Positions 55,806-64,000 of a stretch of DNA of 64,000 bases are shown here, in pieces (positions within the stretch are counted from its first letter, which is position 1; each line of letters starts with the position of its first letter). The notes under the pieces were generated by a model. The model ran no database searches. It saw only the letters and a list, made by a program, of their open reading frames with translations, and had not been told where the DNA came from. Both the position numbers and the translations under genes were made by a program. Origin of the DNA: Methylophilus aquaticus (GTDB lineage Bacteria > Pseudomonadota > Gammaproteobacteria > Burkholderiales > Methylophilaceae); NCBI RefSeq assembly GCF_030769565.1, contig NZ_JAVCAP010000022.1, positions 62,001 to 126,000 of the forward strand, read 5' to 3'.

Positions 55806-57239
55806 ATGACGCGGTCGCTGCTGTTCCTCACCGGAAAGCTGGCAGAACAGAGTCTGCACAAAGTGTTGCAATCCGTGCAGGCTAATAGCACACATGACCC
55901 TTTTGAATATCAAATCAAGCAAGTCGGCGTTTCAGTGGCGGCGTTAATGACCCCGCCCTTGATTGCCCGTCGACTGCCCAAAGTGGAAAATGTGGATAAA
56001 GTGATTTTACCCGGGCTTTGCCAGGGCGACTTGACCCCACTCATCGAGCAATGGGGTGTGCCTGTTGAGCGTGGCCCTGAAGACTTGAAAGACTTGCCTC
56101 AATATTTTGGACAGCAGGGCAAAGCCCCGGATCTGAGTCAGCACAGTGTGTTGATTTTTGCTGAAATTGTTGATGCGCCTGATCTTAATATTGCACAGAT
56201 TCTTGAAAAAGCCCGTCACTTTCAGTCACAAGGTGCGGATGTGATTGACCTCGGTTGTCTGCCCGGGAAGCCCTTTGCACACATGACAGACACGGTGAAG
56301 GCACTCAAGGCTGAAGGCTTTCCCGTCAGTGTTGACTCTATGCGCGAGGATGATTTGTTGGCAGCAGGCAAGGCCGGCGCGGACTATCTGCTCAGTTTGC
56401 ACGAGAAAAGCCTGTGGATCGCCAGTGAAGTCGCGTCTACGCCTATCCTGATTCCGGCCAAGCCCGGGCAGATGGCCAGCCTGACGCGTGCCATTGAGCA
56501 TTGCCTGAAAATCGGCAAACCATTTATTGCGGACCCTATCCTGGACCCCATCCATTTTGGCCTGACAGATTCAATTGTGCGTTACCACAAGCTGCGCAAG
56601 CGCTATCCCGAGATTGCCATCATGATGGGGGTAGGTAACCTGACCGAACTCACCGATGCCGATACTACCGGTATTAATGCGATGTTATTCGGTATTATCA
56701 GTGAGTTGAATATCAATGCGGTGTTGGCTACCTCAGTCAGTGCCCATGCCGTGTATGCGATTGCCGAGGCTGATATTGCGCGACGGATCATGTATAGAGC
56801 CAAGCAAGACCAGCGCCTGCCCAGAGGGTACTCGCCCGGCTTGCTGGGGTTGCACGGGCGCAAACCGTTTCCATATGATGCGACCGAGATTGCCGCGTTT
56901 GCCGCGCAAATTAAAGACCCCAGTTTTCGCATCATGGTCAGTGAAGAGGGGGTGCATGTCTATAATCGCGACGGTATGTTGCACGGTGTGGACCCTTTTC
57001 AGTTCTATGCTGGCTTGCAGGTGGCGGACGATGCTTCCCATGCGTTTTATCTCGGCGTAGAGTTGGCGAAAGCGCAAATCGCCTGGCAACTGAATAAGCG
57101 CTATGTACAAGACGAACTGCTGGATTGGGGCGTTGCGAGCATGCGCCAGTCTGCACAACCTAAAGTGGCGCATCGCGAAGCTTCCATTCGAGAACGTGCC
57201 GAGCGGATGCCTGTCCAGAGCAGCAATAATCAAGACTAA
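55806..57239 (+). CDS. Dihydropteroate synthase-like protein (methanopterin biosynthesis)
   Basis: 477-aa protein with an N-terminal domain of unknown function (about 150 residues; LFLTGKLAEQSLHKVL) followed by a TIM-barrel related to dihydropteroate synthase (GADVIDLGCLPGKPF, VSVDSMREDDLLAAGKAGADYLL, MMGVGNLTELTDADTTG). Methanogens and methylotrophs carry this DHPS-related family in the methanopterin pathway. It overlaps the DUF447 gene by one base (TAATG). The exact step is not established. Confidence 0.82.
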   Translation: MTRSLLFLTGKLAEQSLHKVLQSVQANSTHDPFEYQIKQVGVSVAALMTPPLIARRLPKVENVDKVILPGLCQGDLTPLIEQWGVPVERGPEDLKDLPQYFGQQGKAPDLSQHSVLIFAEIVDAPDLNIAQILEKARHFQSQGADVIDLGCLPGKPFAHMTDTVKALKAEGFPVSVDSMREDDLLAAGKAGADYLLSLHEKSLWIASEVASTPILIPAKPGQMASLTRAIEHCLKIGKPFIADPILDPIHFGLTDSIVRYHKLRKRYPEIAIMMGVGNLTELTDADTTGINAMLFGIISELNINAVLATSVSAHAVYAIAEADIARRIMYRAKQDQRLPRGYSPGLLGLHGRKPFPYDATEIAAFAAQIKDPSFRIMVSEEGVHVYNRDGMLHGVDPFQFYAGLQVADDASHAFYLGVELAKAQIAWQLNKRYVQDELLDWGVASMRQSAQPKVAHREASIRERAERMPVQSSNNQD

Positions 57240-57826
57240 TGGATCACGTGATGATTTACGAAACGATAGTGACGACGACTTCAGGCCAGGGCGAGATTCA
57301 CATTGCCCCGTTTGGCGTACAGTGGCGTGATGGGTTTGTGGTGATTTCACCTTTCAAGCCGTCTGCAACTTTACAGAATATTATGGACAGCGGTTGCGCC
57401 GTGCTTAACCTGACAGATGATGTACGGGTGTTTGCAGCGGCGATTGCCAGAAAAACAAAATTTGCAACCTTAACCATCAACGGGTTTCCTGGGAACCGTT
57501 TACAGGAGTGTCTGGCGTATCACACATTAACATTACATCACATTGAAGAGGACGACTTGCGGCCCAAGCTTTGGATGGAAGTTACAAGCACAGTATCGCA
57601 CGGGCTGTTCAAGGGCTTTAATCGCGCACAGGCGGCTGTCATAGAGTTAGCAGTGCTGGTCAGTCGCTTGCATATGTTGCCGTCAGAAAAAATCATGCGC
57701 GAACTGGAGTATTTACAAATTGCCATTGATAAAACGGCTGGCCCACAAGAGCTTGAAGCATGGCAATGGTTGTTGGATTGCGTGCATAACCACATGGCAC
57801 AACAAGCCGGTATGCAACAGGCTTGA
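57239..57826 (+). CDS. DUF447 family protein (methanopterin/methanofuran gene cluster)
   Basis: 195-aa protein resembling a flavin-reductase split-barrel: IYETIVTTTSGQGEIHIAPFGVQW at the start (spread over about 24 residues), then SGCAVLNLTDDVRVFAAAI. Genes of this family are found with H4MPT-linked C1 genes in archaea and methylotrophs. The role is unknown. Start overlaps the previous stop as TAATG; a second start at 57251 is possible. Confidence 0.8.
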   Translation: MDHVMIYETIVTTTSGQGEIHIAPFGVQWRDGFVVISPFKPSATLQNIMDSGCAVLNLTDDVRVFAAAIARKTKFATLTINGFPGNRLQECLAYHTLTLHHIEEDDLRPKLWMEVTSTVSHGLFKGFNRAQAAVIELAVLVSRLHMLPSEKIMRELEYLQIAIDKTAGPQELEAWQWLLDCVHNHMAQQAGMQQA

Positions 57827-57834
57827 GGATGCAT

Positions 57835-58548
57835 ATGCAGTTGCTTGTCAGTGTAAATTCGGTTTCTGAAGCCAGCCTGGCATTATCTGCCGGGGTGGAT
57901 TTGCTCGATTTGAAAGATACCACCTATGGGGCTTTGGCCATGCTTGATATGGGGGTGTCGCAAGCAATTCTGCAGGCAGTCCGGCATCACCGGATAGCAC
58001 ATCCAGCATCCACAGTCACCGTCAGTGCGACCATCGGCGATGATTGTGCCTCTATGGAGCAACTCAAGCAGCGCATGGATGCACGTCTGGAGGCTGGCGT
58101 GGATATCATCAAATTGCCTGCCACCATTTGGCTTGATTCTGATTTGCAAACGACCTTGCAGCGGTTCCTTGGTCATCAAGTATCTCTGATTGCTGTGTTC
58201 TCTCCAGCTGAACTCGCAGAACATGCTTTCATGCATGAAAAGCTAGCTGAGTTGTCTGCAAAAGGCTACTTTGGCGTGATGGTAGATACGATAGACAAAC
58301 ATATGCCTGTCACTGCACAAGTGGATCAGCATACTCTACGAGCATTCATTCAACTTGCGCAATCATTGGCGTTGACTGTCGGAGTGGCTGGTGGCCTGCA
58401 AGTCTCGGACCTGAAATTGCTTTCTCTAATGCGCCCTGATTACATCGGTTTTAGAAGTGGACTGTGTGAACAGCAGCAAAGAAAAAATTGCTTGTCGGCG
58501 AGTATGTTGATGACCACGGTCGAAAAAATGTCTGATATTTGCCAATAA
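57835..58548 (+). CDS. mfnB: (5-formylfuran-3-yl)methyl phosphate synthase (MfnB, DUF556)
   Basis: 237-aa TIM-barrel enzyme that makes the furan precursor of methanofuran from two glyceraldehyde-3-phosphate molecules. The N-terminus LLVSVNSVSEASLALSAGVD and the motif LLDLKDTTYGALAM contain the conserved lysine that forms the Schiff base; a second lysine follows in DIIKLPATIW. A GAGG ribosome site lies before ATG 57835; an in-frame ATG at 57829 is an alternative. Its presence argues that this organism makes a methanofuran-type carrier for the Fhc complex. Confidence 0.88.
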   Translation: MQLLVSVNSVSEASLALSAGVDLLDLKDTTYGALAMLDMGVSQAILQAVRHHRIAHPASTVTVSATIGDDCASMEQLKQRMDARLEAGVDIIKLPATIWLDSDLQTTLQRFLGHQVSLIAVFSPAELAEHAFMHEKLAELSAKGYFGVMVDTIDKHMPVTAQVDQHTLRAFIQLAQSLALTVGVAGGLQVSDLKLLSLMRPDYIGFRSGLCEQQQRKNCLSASMLMTTVEKMSDICQ

Positions 58549-58592
58549 ACGGCTTGTAAGCTTGGTATTTGCTAGAGATTGCAGATTTCGGG

Positions 58593-58621
58593 TTGCTAGC
58601 AGGGTATGGATTGCGTATAGT
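58593..58621 (+). promoter_or_regulatory. Likely sigma-70 promoter of the OmpA-family gene
   Basis: TTGCTA at 58593-58598 and TATAGT at 58616-58621 are separated by exactly 17 bases. Transcription would begin near 58628, about 50 bases before the ATG. Confidence 0.5.
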
Positions 58622-58676
58622 TTAGTCTGAGCTATCTAAGTGTGGCGTTCGCGCCCAATAACAAAGGAGTCAATAA

Positions 58677-59789
58677 ATGAAGAAGAATTTTTTAGGCTTG
58701 GCAGTAGCTTCTGCAATGGTATTTGCATCGCAAGTCGCACAAGCTGAAGACATGTACCGCGGTGCTTGGTATGCCGTGCCAGGTGTAAGCTACATGAACA
58801 CGGATAATGACCTGGAAGCTGATAATGGCCGTGGTGGTTTTCTGGCAATTGGTAAAGAGTTAAGCGAGCACTGGGATATTCAAGGCCGTTTGGGCTACAA
58901 CCGTGCCGATGAAGATTTAAATTTGGGCGTTGGTGAAAGTGGTAAATACAAGCAGACTGCGCTAGGTCTTGATGCGCTGTATATGTTCAGCCGCGAAAAG
59001 TTTCGTCCATTCCTGTTAGCAGGGGTTGGTGCTGCACGTAACAATGTTGATTACAGTATTCCAGGCGTAAACATGGATAATAAAAAAACTTCCTGGATGG
59101 CAAACGTTGGTCTGGGTGCGCAATACCTGTTTAGCGACAACTTTGGTATTCAGGCAGATATCCGCCATCAATGGAGTCGTGCAAAATACAATGTAAGTGG
59201 TTTGGTGAATGGTTCGGACACTGACACCATTGGTAACACTTTGGTTAACTTGGGCGCTATTTTCCGTTTCGGTGCACCAGCACCAGTCGTTGAAGAGCCA
59301 ATGCCAGCTGAGCCAGCACCAATGCCGGTGGCTGAGGCTGCACCGGCGCCAGCGCCAGTGGCTGAGCCAGTACCTGCGCCAGTTGTTTGCACACCACAAA
59401 CTGAAACTGTCACTGTCAGTGCTGAGAAACTGTTTGGTTTTGACAAGGCAAACTTGAAAGAAGAAGGCCGTCGCGTTTTGGAAGAAACTGCTGCCAAAAT
59501 CAAATCCAACCCTGAAATTACTGCTGTGGTTGTGACTGGTCATACTGACCGTATCGGTTCAGAAGCCTACAATCAGAAACTGTCAGAGCGTCGTGCCAAA
59601 CAAGTGGCTGACTACCTGATTGCTCACGGTGTAAGCAGCAGCATCATTACTGCTGAAGGCAAAGGCAAATCTGAGCCTGTTGTTCAGTGTGATGGCAAGA
59701 AAGTGACTAAACAACTGATCTCTTGCTTGCAGCCTAACCGTCGCGTTGAAATTCGTGCTGAAGGTACCAAACAAGTTGGTTGTCAGTAA
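58677..59789 (+). CDS. OmpA-family outer membrane protein
   Basis: 370-aa protein with a signal peptide (SAMVFASQVAQAED), an eight-stranded beta-barrel part up to about residue 200 ending in FRFGAP, a Pro/Ala/Glu-rich hinge (VVEEPMPAEPAPMPVAEA) and an OmpA C-terminal peptidoglycan-binding domain (LFGFDKANLKEEGRRVLEE; VTGHTDRIGSEAYNQKLSER). Two cysteines near the end (VQCDGKKV, SCLQPNRR) form the disulphide usual for OmpA. An AAGGAG site precedes the ATG. It likely tethers the outer membrane to peptidoglycan. Confidence 0.94.
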   Translation: MKKNFLGLAVASAMVFASQVAQAEDMYRGAWYAVPGVSYMNTDNDLEADNGRGGFLAIGKELSEHWDIQGRLGYNRADEDLNLGVGESGKYKQTALGLDALYMFSREKFRPFLLAGVGAARNNVDYSIPGVNMDNKKTSWMANVGLGAQYLFSDNFGIQADIRHQWSRAKYNVSGLVNGSDTDTIGNTLVNLGAIFRFGAPAPVVEEPMPAEPAPMPVAEAAPAPAPVAEPVPAPVVCTPQTETVTVSAEKLFGFDKANLKEEGRRVLEETAAKIKSNPEITAVVVTGHTDRIGSEAYNQKLSERRAKQVADYLIAHGVSSSIITAEGKGKSEPVVQCDGKKVTKQLISCLQPNRRVEIRAEGTKQVGCQ

Positions 59790-59790
59790 T

Positions 59791-59806
59791 TAACCCTTAA
59801 GGGTTA
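59791..59806. repeat. 16-base perfect palindrome after the OmpA-family gene
   Basis: TAACCCTTAAGGGTTA is a perfect palindrome one base after the stop codon. It is followed by the terminator at 59812 and may stabilise the mRNA 3' end. Confidence 0.6.
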
Positions 59807-59811
59807 TAAAA

Positions 59812-59838
59812 AAGCCACGCAAATGCGTGGCTTTTTTT
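59812..59838 (+). terminator. Rho-independent terminator of the OmpA-family gene
   Basis: Stem AAGCCACGC/GCGTGGCTT with loop AAAT (59812-59833), followed by T5. Confidence 0.88.
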
Positions 59839-59879
59839 ATGGCGGCAGTAGACTGTTTCAAGTAAATACAGAGGGCTAA

Positions 59880-61265
59880 ATGTATAATTCAACCATGAAG
59901 CCATCTTCGTTTATGATTAAAGCGCGCTGGATAATCCCCATGACTGCGCGTACAACTGTTCTGGAACATCATGCTGTGCTGATTGAGGAGGGGCGGATAC
60001 AGGGTATTTATCCGCTATCAGAGTTGCCAGACTGGACACATCATTTGCCTGTCGTTGACTGTCAGCAGCATGTACTGATCCCCGGCTTGATCAACTTGCA
60101 TGTACATAGCAGTATGAATTTATTGCGCGGCTATGCCGATGATTACGCCTTGATGCCATGGCTTAAAGAGCAGATATGGCCTGCCGAAAAACAGTGGGTC
60201 TCCTCGGCTTTTGTCCACGATGGTGCCTTGCTCGCCTGTGCTGAAATGCTCAGTGGCGGGATCACCACTTTTAACGATATGTATTTTTACGCGGGCGCCA
60301 CGATAGAGGCCGTATTAAAGGCGGGAATGCGCGCGCATATTGGCCTGGTGGTGATGGAGTTTCCGACAAATTATGCCAGTCATGCGCAGGAATATATCCA
60401 TTCAGGCACTGCAGTCAGAGACCAATACAAGCAAGAGTCTTCGATCAGTTTTTCTTTTGCGCCGCATGCACCGTATACCGTCAGTGATAAAACATTCGAG
60501 CAGATTGTAACCCTGTCTGAGCAACTGAATCTTGGCATACACACGCACCTGCACGAAACGCAGGATGAAATTGCACAAAGCCTGCAAACCTATGGCATGC
60601 GTCCACTGGCGCGTTTGCAGGCACTTGGTGTGATCGGGCCAAATACTGTGCTTGCCCATGGCGTGCATCTGGAAACTGCCGAGCTGGAATTGTTGTCAAG
60701 GCAAGGGGCACACATTGCACATTGTCCGAGTTCAAATCTTAAATTGGCCAGTGGCATTGCACCGATCGCAGCCGCATTACGCGCCGGTATTAATGTGGGC
60801 TTGGGGACTGACGGTGCAGCCAGCAATAACCGGCTGGATATGTGGCAGGAAATGCGCACAGCAGCGATGCTGGCCAAAGTGGCAGATCATAACCCGGAGT
60901 CATTGCCCGCATATGAAGCGCTGGCGATGGCCACCATCCATGGGGCCAGGGCACTAGGATTGCAAGATCAGGTGGGCAGTATCGAGCCTGGTAAGCTGGC
61001 AGATTTGGTGGCCGTCAACATGGATGATTTGAACAGTCTGCCATGTTTTGATCCTGTGTCACATTTGGTCTATGTGACCGGGCGGGAGCAGGTCACACAT
61101 ACGTGGGTGCAGGGGCAATTGCAATATCAGCGACAGGCGGGAGGTCTGCAAGTATTTGAACAGCTGGATAGCGAAGAGTTAAAGTCAATCGCTTTGCAAT
61201 GGCAATGGAAGATTAACGCTGTACGCCACAGGGATCAGCCCGCGGCGAGTAAAAAGGAATATTAA
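59880..61265 (+). CDS. Amidohydrolase, 5'-methylthioadenosine/S-adenosylhomocysteine deaminase-like
   Basis: 461-aa TRZ/ATZ-family amidohydrolase. Metal ligands are visible in LINLHVHSSMNLLRG (HxH), HTHLHETQDEI, VLAHGVHLE and GLGTDGAASNN (Asp). The IAHCPSSNLKLASG segment is typical of MTA/SAH deaminases (MtaD). Its gene abuts ubiG (stop at 61265, ubiG ATG at 61266), a common pairing: removing SAH would help the SAM-dependent UbiG. The first ATG is at 59880; an ATG at 59895 is an alternative. Confidence 0.88.
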   Translation: MYNSTMKPSSFMIKARWIIPMTARTTVLEHHAVLIEEGRIQGIYPLSELPDWTHHLPVVDCQQHVLIPGLINLHVHSSMNLLRGYADDYALMPWLKEQIWPAEKQWVSSAFVHDGALLACAEMLSGGITTFNDMYFYAGATIEAVLKAGMRAHIGLVVMEFPTNYASHAQEYIHSGTAVRDQYKQESSISFSFAPHAPYTVSDKTFEQIVTLSEQLNLGIHTHLHETQDEIAQSLQTYGMRPLARLQALGVIGPNTVLAHGVHLETAELELLSRQGAHIAHCPSSNLKLASGIAPIAAALRAGINVGLGTDGAASNNRLDMWQEMRTAAMLAKVADHNPESLPAYEALAMATIHGARALGLQDQVGSIEPGKLADLVAVNMDDLNSLPCFDPVSHLVYVTGREQVTHTWVQGQLQYQRQAGGLQVFEQLDSEELKSIALQWQWKINAVRHRDQPAASKKEY

Positions 61266-61964
61266 ATGGCAAACGTTGAAACCGCAGAAGTGAATAAATT
61301 TTCTGACTTGGCCCATCAATGGTGGGATATGCAAGGCGTATTCAAACCACTGCATCAGTTAAACCCTTTGCGCCTGGATTACATAGACAGCCGCGCTGCA
61401 CTATCAGGCAAGCTTGTACTGGATGTCGGGTGTGGTGGTGGCATATTGAGCGAATCCATGGCCAAGCGCGGCGCGCAGGTGACCGGGATTGATCTGGCTG
61501 ACAAATCGTTGCAAGTGGCACAGTTGCATGCGCTGGAGGCCGGCGTGCAGGTAGAGTATCGCTGTATTGCAGTCGAGGCGCTGGCTGCAGAAAGGCCGCA
61601 AGCCTTTGATGTGGTGACCTGTATGGAAATGCTGGAGCATGTGCCGGATCCTGCCAGTGTGGTGCGTGCATGTGCTGCCTTGGTCAAACCGGGCGGTCAA
61701 TTGTTTTTTTCAACCCTCAACCGCAATGCCAAGGCCTACCTGATGGCGGTGGTTGGCGCGGAATATCTACTCAACCTGCTACCCAAAGGCACACATGATT
61801 ACAGCAAGTTTATCAAACCCTCTGAGTTGGCCAGCTGGTTACGTCAAACCGGACTTGAGTTGCAACACCAGACGGGGGTGACTTACAACCCCTTCAGCAA
61901 GCAATACGCGCTGACCATGGATACCAGTGTTAACTATATGCTGCACGCCATCAAAGAAGCTTAA
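61266..61964 (+). CDS. ubiG: Ubiquinone biosynthesis O-methyltransferase UbiG
   Basis: SAM-dependent methyltransferase acting twice in ubiquinone synthesis. The 232-aa protein has [20 protein letters not shown] (family start), the SAM motif [16 protein letters not shown] and [14 protein letters not shown]. It abuts the deaminase gene and is followed 49 bases later by gph. Confidence 0.95.
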   Translation: MANVETAEVNKFSDLAHQWWDMQGVFKPLHQLNPLRLDYIDSRAALSGKLVLDVGCGGGILSESMAKRGAQVTGIDLADKSLQVAQLHALEAGVQVEYRCIAVEALAAERPQAFDVVTCMEMLEHVPDPASVVRACAALVKPGGQLFFSTLNRNAKAYLMAVVGAEYLLNLLPKGTHDYSKFIKPSELASWLRQTGLELQHQTGVTYNPFSKQYALTMDTSVNYMLHAIKEA

Positions 61965-62013
61965 GGCAAAGTGGCCTAATCCAGAAAAGCCTAAACTCGA
62001 GAACCCTGAATCC

Positions 62014-62658
62014 ATGCAAGCAGTCCTGTTTGACTTCGACGGTACGTTGGTTGATACCGCCCCCGATCTGGGCCATGCCCTTAACCTGCAACGCGCGCGC
62101 CATGGTTTGCCATTTTTACCGGATGAAAGCATACGTCCCTACGCTTCGCATGGCTCGCGCGGCCTGCTCGAAATCGGCTTTGGTTTGTTGCCCGGCCAGG
62201 CCAACTTTGAGGCCATGCGTACCGAATATTTAGAGCTCTATACGCAAGTCATGACGCGTCAGCCTGTGCTGTTTCCCGGCATGGCCGAAACCCTTGCGGA
62301 GATAGAACAGCGTGGCTTGCGCTGGGGGATTGTAACCAACAAACCGCGTCGGTTTACGTTGCCCATGGTCGAGCATATGGGATTGGATCGTCGTGCCGGT
62401 GCTGTGATCAGCGGAGACGATGCGCCCCAGCCCAAGCCGTCCCCGCAAACCTTGTTGCTGGCATGCGAGCACATGCATTTGCATCCAGAAAAAGTCTTGT
62501 ATGTGGGCGATGCTGAGCGCGATGTTCAAGCCGGCAATGCTGCCGGGATGACCACACTGGTGGCATTGTTCGGCTATTTGTCTGCGGCTGATCAACCGCA
62601 GGCATGGGGAGCCGATGGGTGTATTCATCAGCCCCAGGATCTGCTTGCTTATTTGTAA
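62014..62658 (+). CDS. gph: Phosphoglycolate phosphatase
   Basis: 214-aa HAD-IA protein with VLFDFDGTLVDTAPDLGHAL (motif I), GIVTNKPRRF (motif II), KPSPQTLLLACEHM (motif III) and YVGDAERDVQAGNAAG (motif IV). The position next to ubiG is where proteobacterial gph is usually found, so I give it the symbol, unlike the other two HAD genes here. The ATG at 62014 (MQAVLFDFDGTL) is chosen; the frame runs on into ubiG. Confidence 0.88.
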   Translation: MQAVLFDFDGTLVDTAPDLGHALNLQRARHGLPFLPDESIRPYASHGSRGLLEIGFGLLPGQANFEAMRTEYLELYTQVMTRQPVLFPGMAETLAEIEQRGLRWGIVTNKPRRFTLPMVEHMGLDRRAGAVISGDDAPQPKPSPQTLLLACEHMHLHPEKVLYVGDAERDVQAGNAAGMTTLVALFGYLSAADQPQAWGADGCIHQPQDLLAYL

Positions 62659-62711
62659 GCAGTGGGTAATCGCCTGTAGGAATTGATGTGTAAGTATTGA
62701 TTTGGACTTGC

Positions 62712-64000
62712 TTAGTTACGTGTGCTACTGAGCACTGCCATGGCCGCAATATTAATATCCGCAACCAGAATACTGGCCAGCTTTCCTTGATCATTCAGAA
62801 TAGGTAAAGAGACTGTCAGGCAAAAATCTTCAGTGGCTGTAGAGAGGTAAATGCTTGAAATATAAGGCGCATTCGTTTCTACAACGCGTTGATAATAGGC
62901 CTGCTGGCTGCGGTCTATGCCGGCGCCCCCGGCTTTTATTTTTCCGTACATGTTCGGATTGATCCAGTTGGCATAGCGCTGCACTCCGTTAGACTCCAGT
63001 TCGAAGATGACTTCGAAAAATGGAAATTCGGCAAAACAGCTGTCCAAGTCGTGAGAACCTGTCGCGCGTTGCGTGTGTAGTAGCGATTGCAACGCTGAAA
63101 GTGCTTTTTGTTGCCAGTCTGAATAAAACTCTTTTTTGGGTAAGATCGTTTGCGGCGGCGTATCTTCGACGACGACGATACTGCCAATATTCGCTTTGCC
63201 AATCTTTTTTAGCATGGCTGCCCGCTCCGCTGCCATGACGCTGTTCTCCAGTGTGCCTTGCTTGCCATTGACGACAGCGATAGACACGCTGGCGACAGGG
63301 TGATCTTTACCGTCTTCTGTGGTGAAAAAGCCGCGCTCCAAATCGCTGGCATCGTACAGGTGTACTGCCAATGCCTGGAACTGGCTGATGATATGGAGCA
63401 AGGTGTCATTGAGACCAGGGGCATTGTGATCGTAGATCAGGACAAAATCATCGCCGCCGATATGGCCGACCATAATACCGGATTTATCCTGAAACTCCTG
63501 GCGGATGATTTCGGAGAGCAGTCTGATCATGGCATCGCCACGAATAAAGCCGTAACGGTCGTTGTAAGATTTGAAATGATCCAGGTCTATATAGACCAGT
63601 TGTGTATTGGTATTGTTGCGCAAACTGTTGTCCAGCGTTTGCCTGAGTGTGGGCCCTGTGGTGAGGTGGCTCAGCGGGTGCAAGTTGCCCGTAGATGCTT
63701 TACGACTGATCAACTGGGCCATGATTTCCATAGGTTGCAAGATGCCGATATAGCCACCTTCATCATTAACGGTGATCCAGATATCAATATTGCCACGCTC
63801 AAGATAAAAAATGCGTGCCAGCACCGAGGAGGGCAGCATGTGGTTAATCACCTTGGGCAAGGGGTCGCAACATGCGCCCAAGCCGGAGACTTTTCTGGAA
63901 AAGACTTTGCCACGACGCAATACACCGAGCGGTTTTTGTCCATCCAGCACCACGGCTGTCGCGATATCTGCATGGGCATTAAATAATCGTCTTGCCTCTG
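62712..64000 (-). CDS. CBS-GGDEF signalling protein with C-terminal sensor-like domain (5' end outside window)
   Basis: The frame is open to the right edge, so the N-terminus lies outside (429 codons visible). Order: a CBS-like part (ATAVVLDGQKPLGVLRRGK, then VNDEGGYIGILQPMEIMAQL), a GGDEF domain (about residues 120-275 of the visible part; LVYIDLDHFKSYNDRYGFIRGD), and a C-terminal region resembling a Cache-type sensor. The active-site motif is GGDDF instead of GGDEF and no RxxD inhibitory site is evident before it, so cyclase activity is uncertain. Relatives with this order usually carry an EAL domain at the N-terminus; that would lie beyond the edge. A GTG at 63953 is in frame but not a likely start. 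Confidence 0.8.
   Translation of the reverse strand, partial: EARRLFNAHADIATAVVLDGQKPLGVLRRGKVFSRKVSGLGACCDPLPKVINHMLPSSVLARIFYLERGNIDIWITVNDEGGYIGILQPMEIMAQLISRKASTGNLHPLSHLTTGPTLRQTLDNSLRNNTNTQLVYIDLDHFKSYNDRYGFIRGDAMIRLLSEIIRQEFQDKSGIMVGHIGGDDFVLIYDHNAPGLNDTLLHIISQFQALAVHLYDASDLERGFFTTEDGKDHPVASVSIAVVNGKQGTLENSVMAAERAAMLKKIGKANIGSIVVVEDTPPQTILPKKEFYSDWQQKALSALQSLLHTQRATGSHDLDSCFAEFPFFEVIFELESNGVQRYANWINPNMYGKIKAGGAGIDRSQQAYYQRVVETNAPYISSIYLSTATEDFCLTVSLPILNDQGKLASILVADINIAAMAVLSSTRN

Overview
This window looks like chromosomal DNA of a betaproteobacterial methylotroph, most likely of the family Methylophilaceae. Two things point there. The formyltransferase/hydrolase genes fhcBADC (22679-27148) and a methanofuran/methanopterin cofactor cluster (55213-58548) belong to the tetrahydromethanopterin-linked formaldehyde oxidation pathway of aerobic methylotrophs. 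The housekeeping neighbourhoods (ndk-rlmN-pilW-rodZ-ispG-hisS with yfgM-bamB-der; hfq-hflX-hflK-hflC-DUF2065-hisZ-purA) have the usual betaproteobacterial order. The genus is an inference; no rRNA or tRNA gene was seen.

Layout. 1-10.5 kb: a Ste24-like M48 protease cut by the left edge, orn, glgA, fluC, rne with a long leader, then the rightward set rluC, HAD phosphatase, Rieske protein and sppA. 10.5-22.4 kb: a long leftward block, ndk-rlmN-pilW-rodZ-ispG-hisS and yfgM-bamB-der, split by three inserted genes (a SIMPL protein and two peptide-type ABC ATPases without permeases). 22.7-28.7 kb: fhcBADC, trhO and an HPP-family membrane protein.

28.7-33.3 kb is the clearest accessory region. It holds an integron integrase (intI, leftward), an attI-like core site upstream of it, a good attC hairpin site, a second probable cassette junction with a 237-aa cassette gene of unknown function, and an IS110-family element whose transposase has an in-frame stop codon. 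This is a small chromosomal integron that has been invaded by an IS.

33.3-40.4 kb: mostly small proteins of unknown function (coiled-coil/membrane, VOC, periplasmic, lipoprotein, an HExxH membrane protein, one probable frameshift) around a 1241-aa AsmA-like DUF748 protein. 40.4-49 kb: bamD, rluD, pgeF, phosphoglycolate phosphatase, a membrane protein, a ZIP transporter, rimO and gltX. 48.8-55.2 kb: hfq, hflX, hflK, hflC, a 59-aa DUF2065 protein, hisZ, purA. 55.2-58.5 kb: flavoprotein, dihydropteroate-synthase-like protein, DUF447 protein and mfnB, tightly packed. 58.7-64 kb: an OmpA-family porin, an MTA/SAH deaminase with ubiG and gph, and a CBS-GGDEF-sensor protein running off the right edge.

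How the genes work together: the Fhc complex passes the formyl group from methanopterin to a methanofuran-type carrier and releases formate, while the 55-58 kb cluster probably makes the carriers it needs. BamB and BamD serve outer-membrane protein assembly; Hfq, HflX and HflKC serve RNA and membrane quality control; the deaminase next to UbiG may remove the S-adenosylhomocysteine that UbiG produces.
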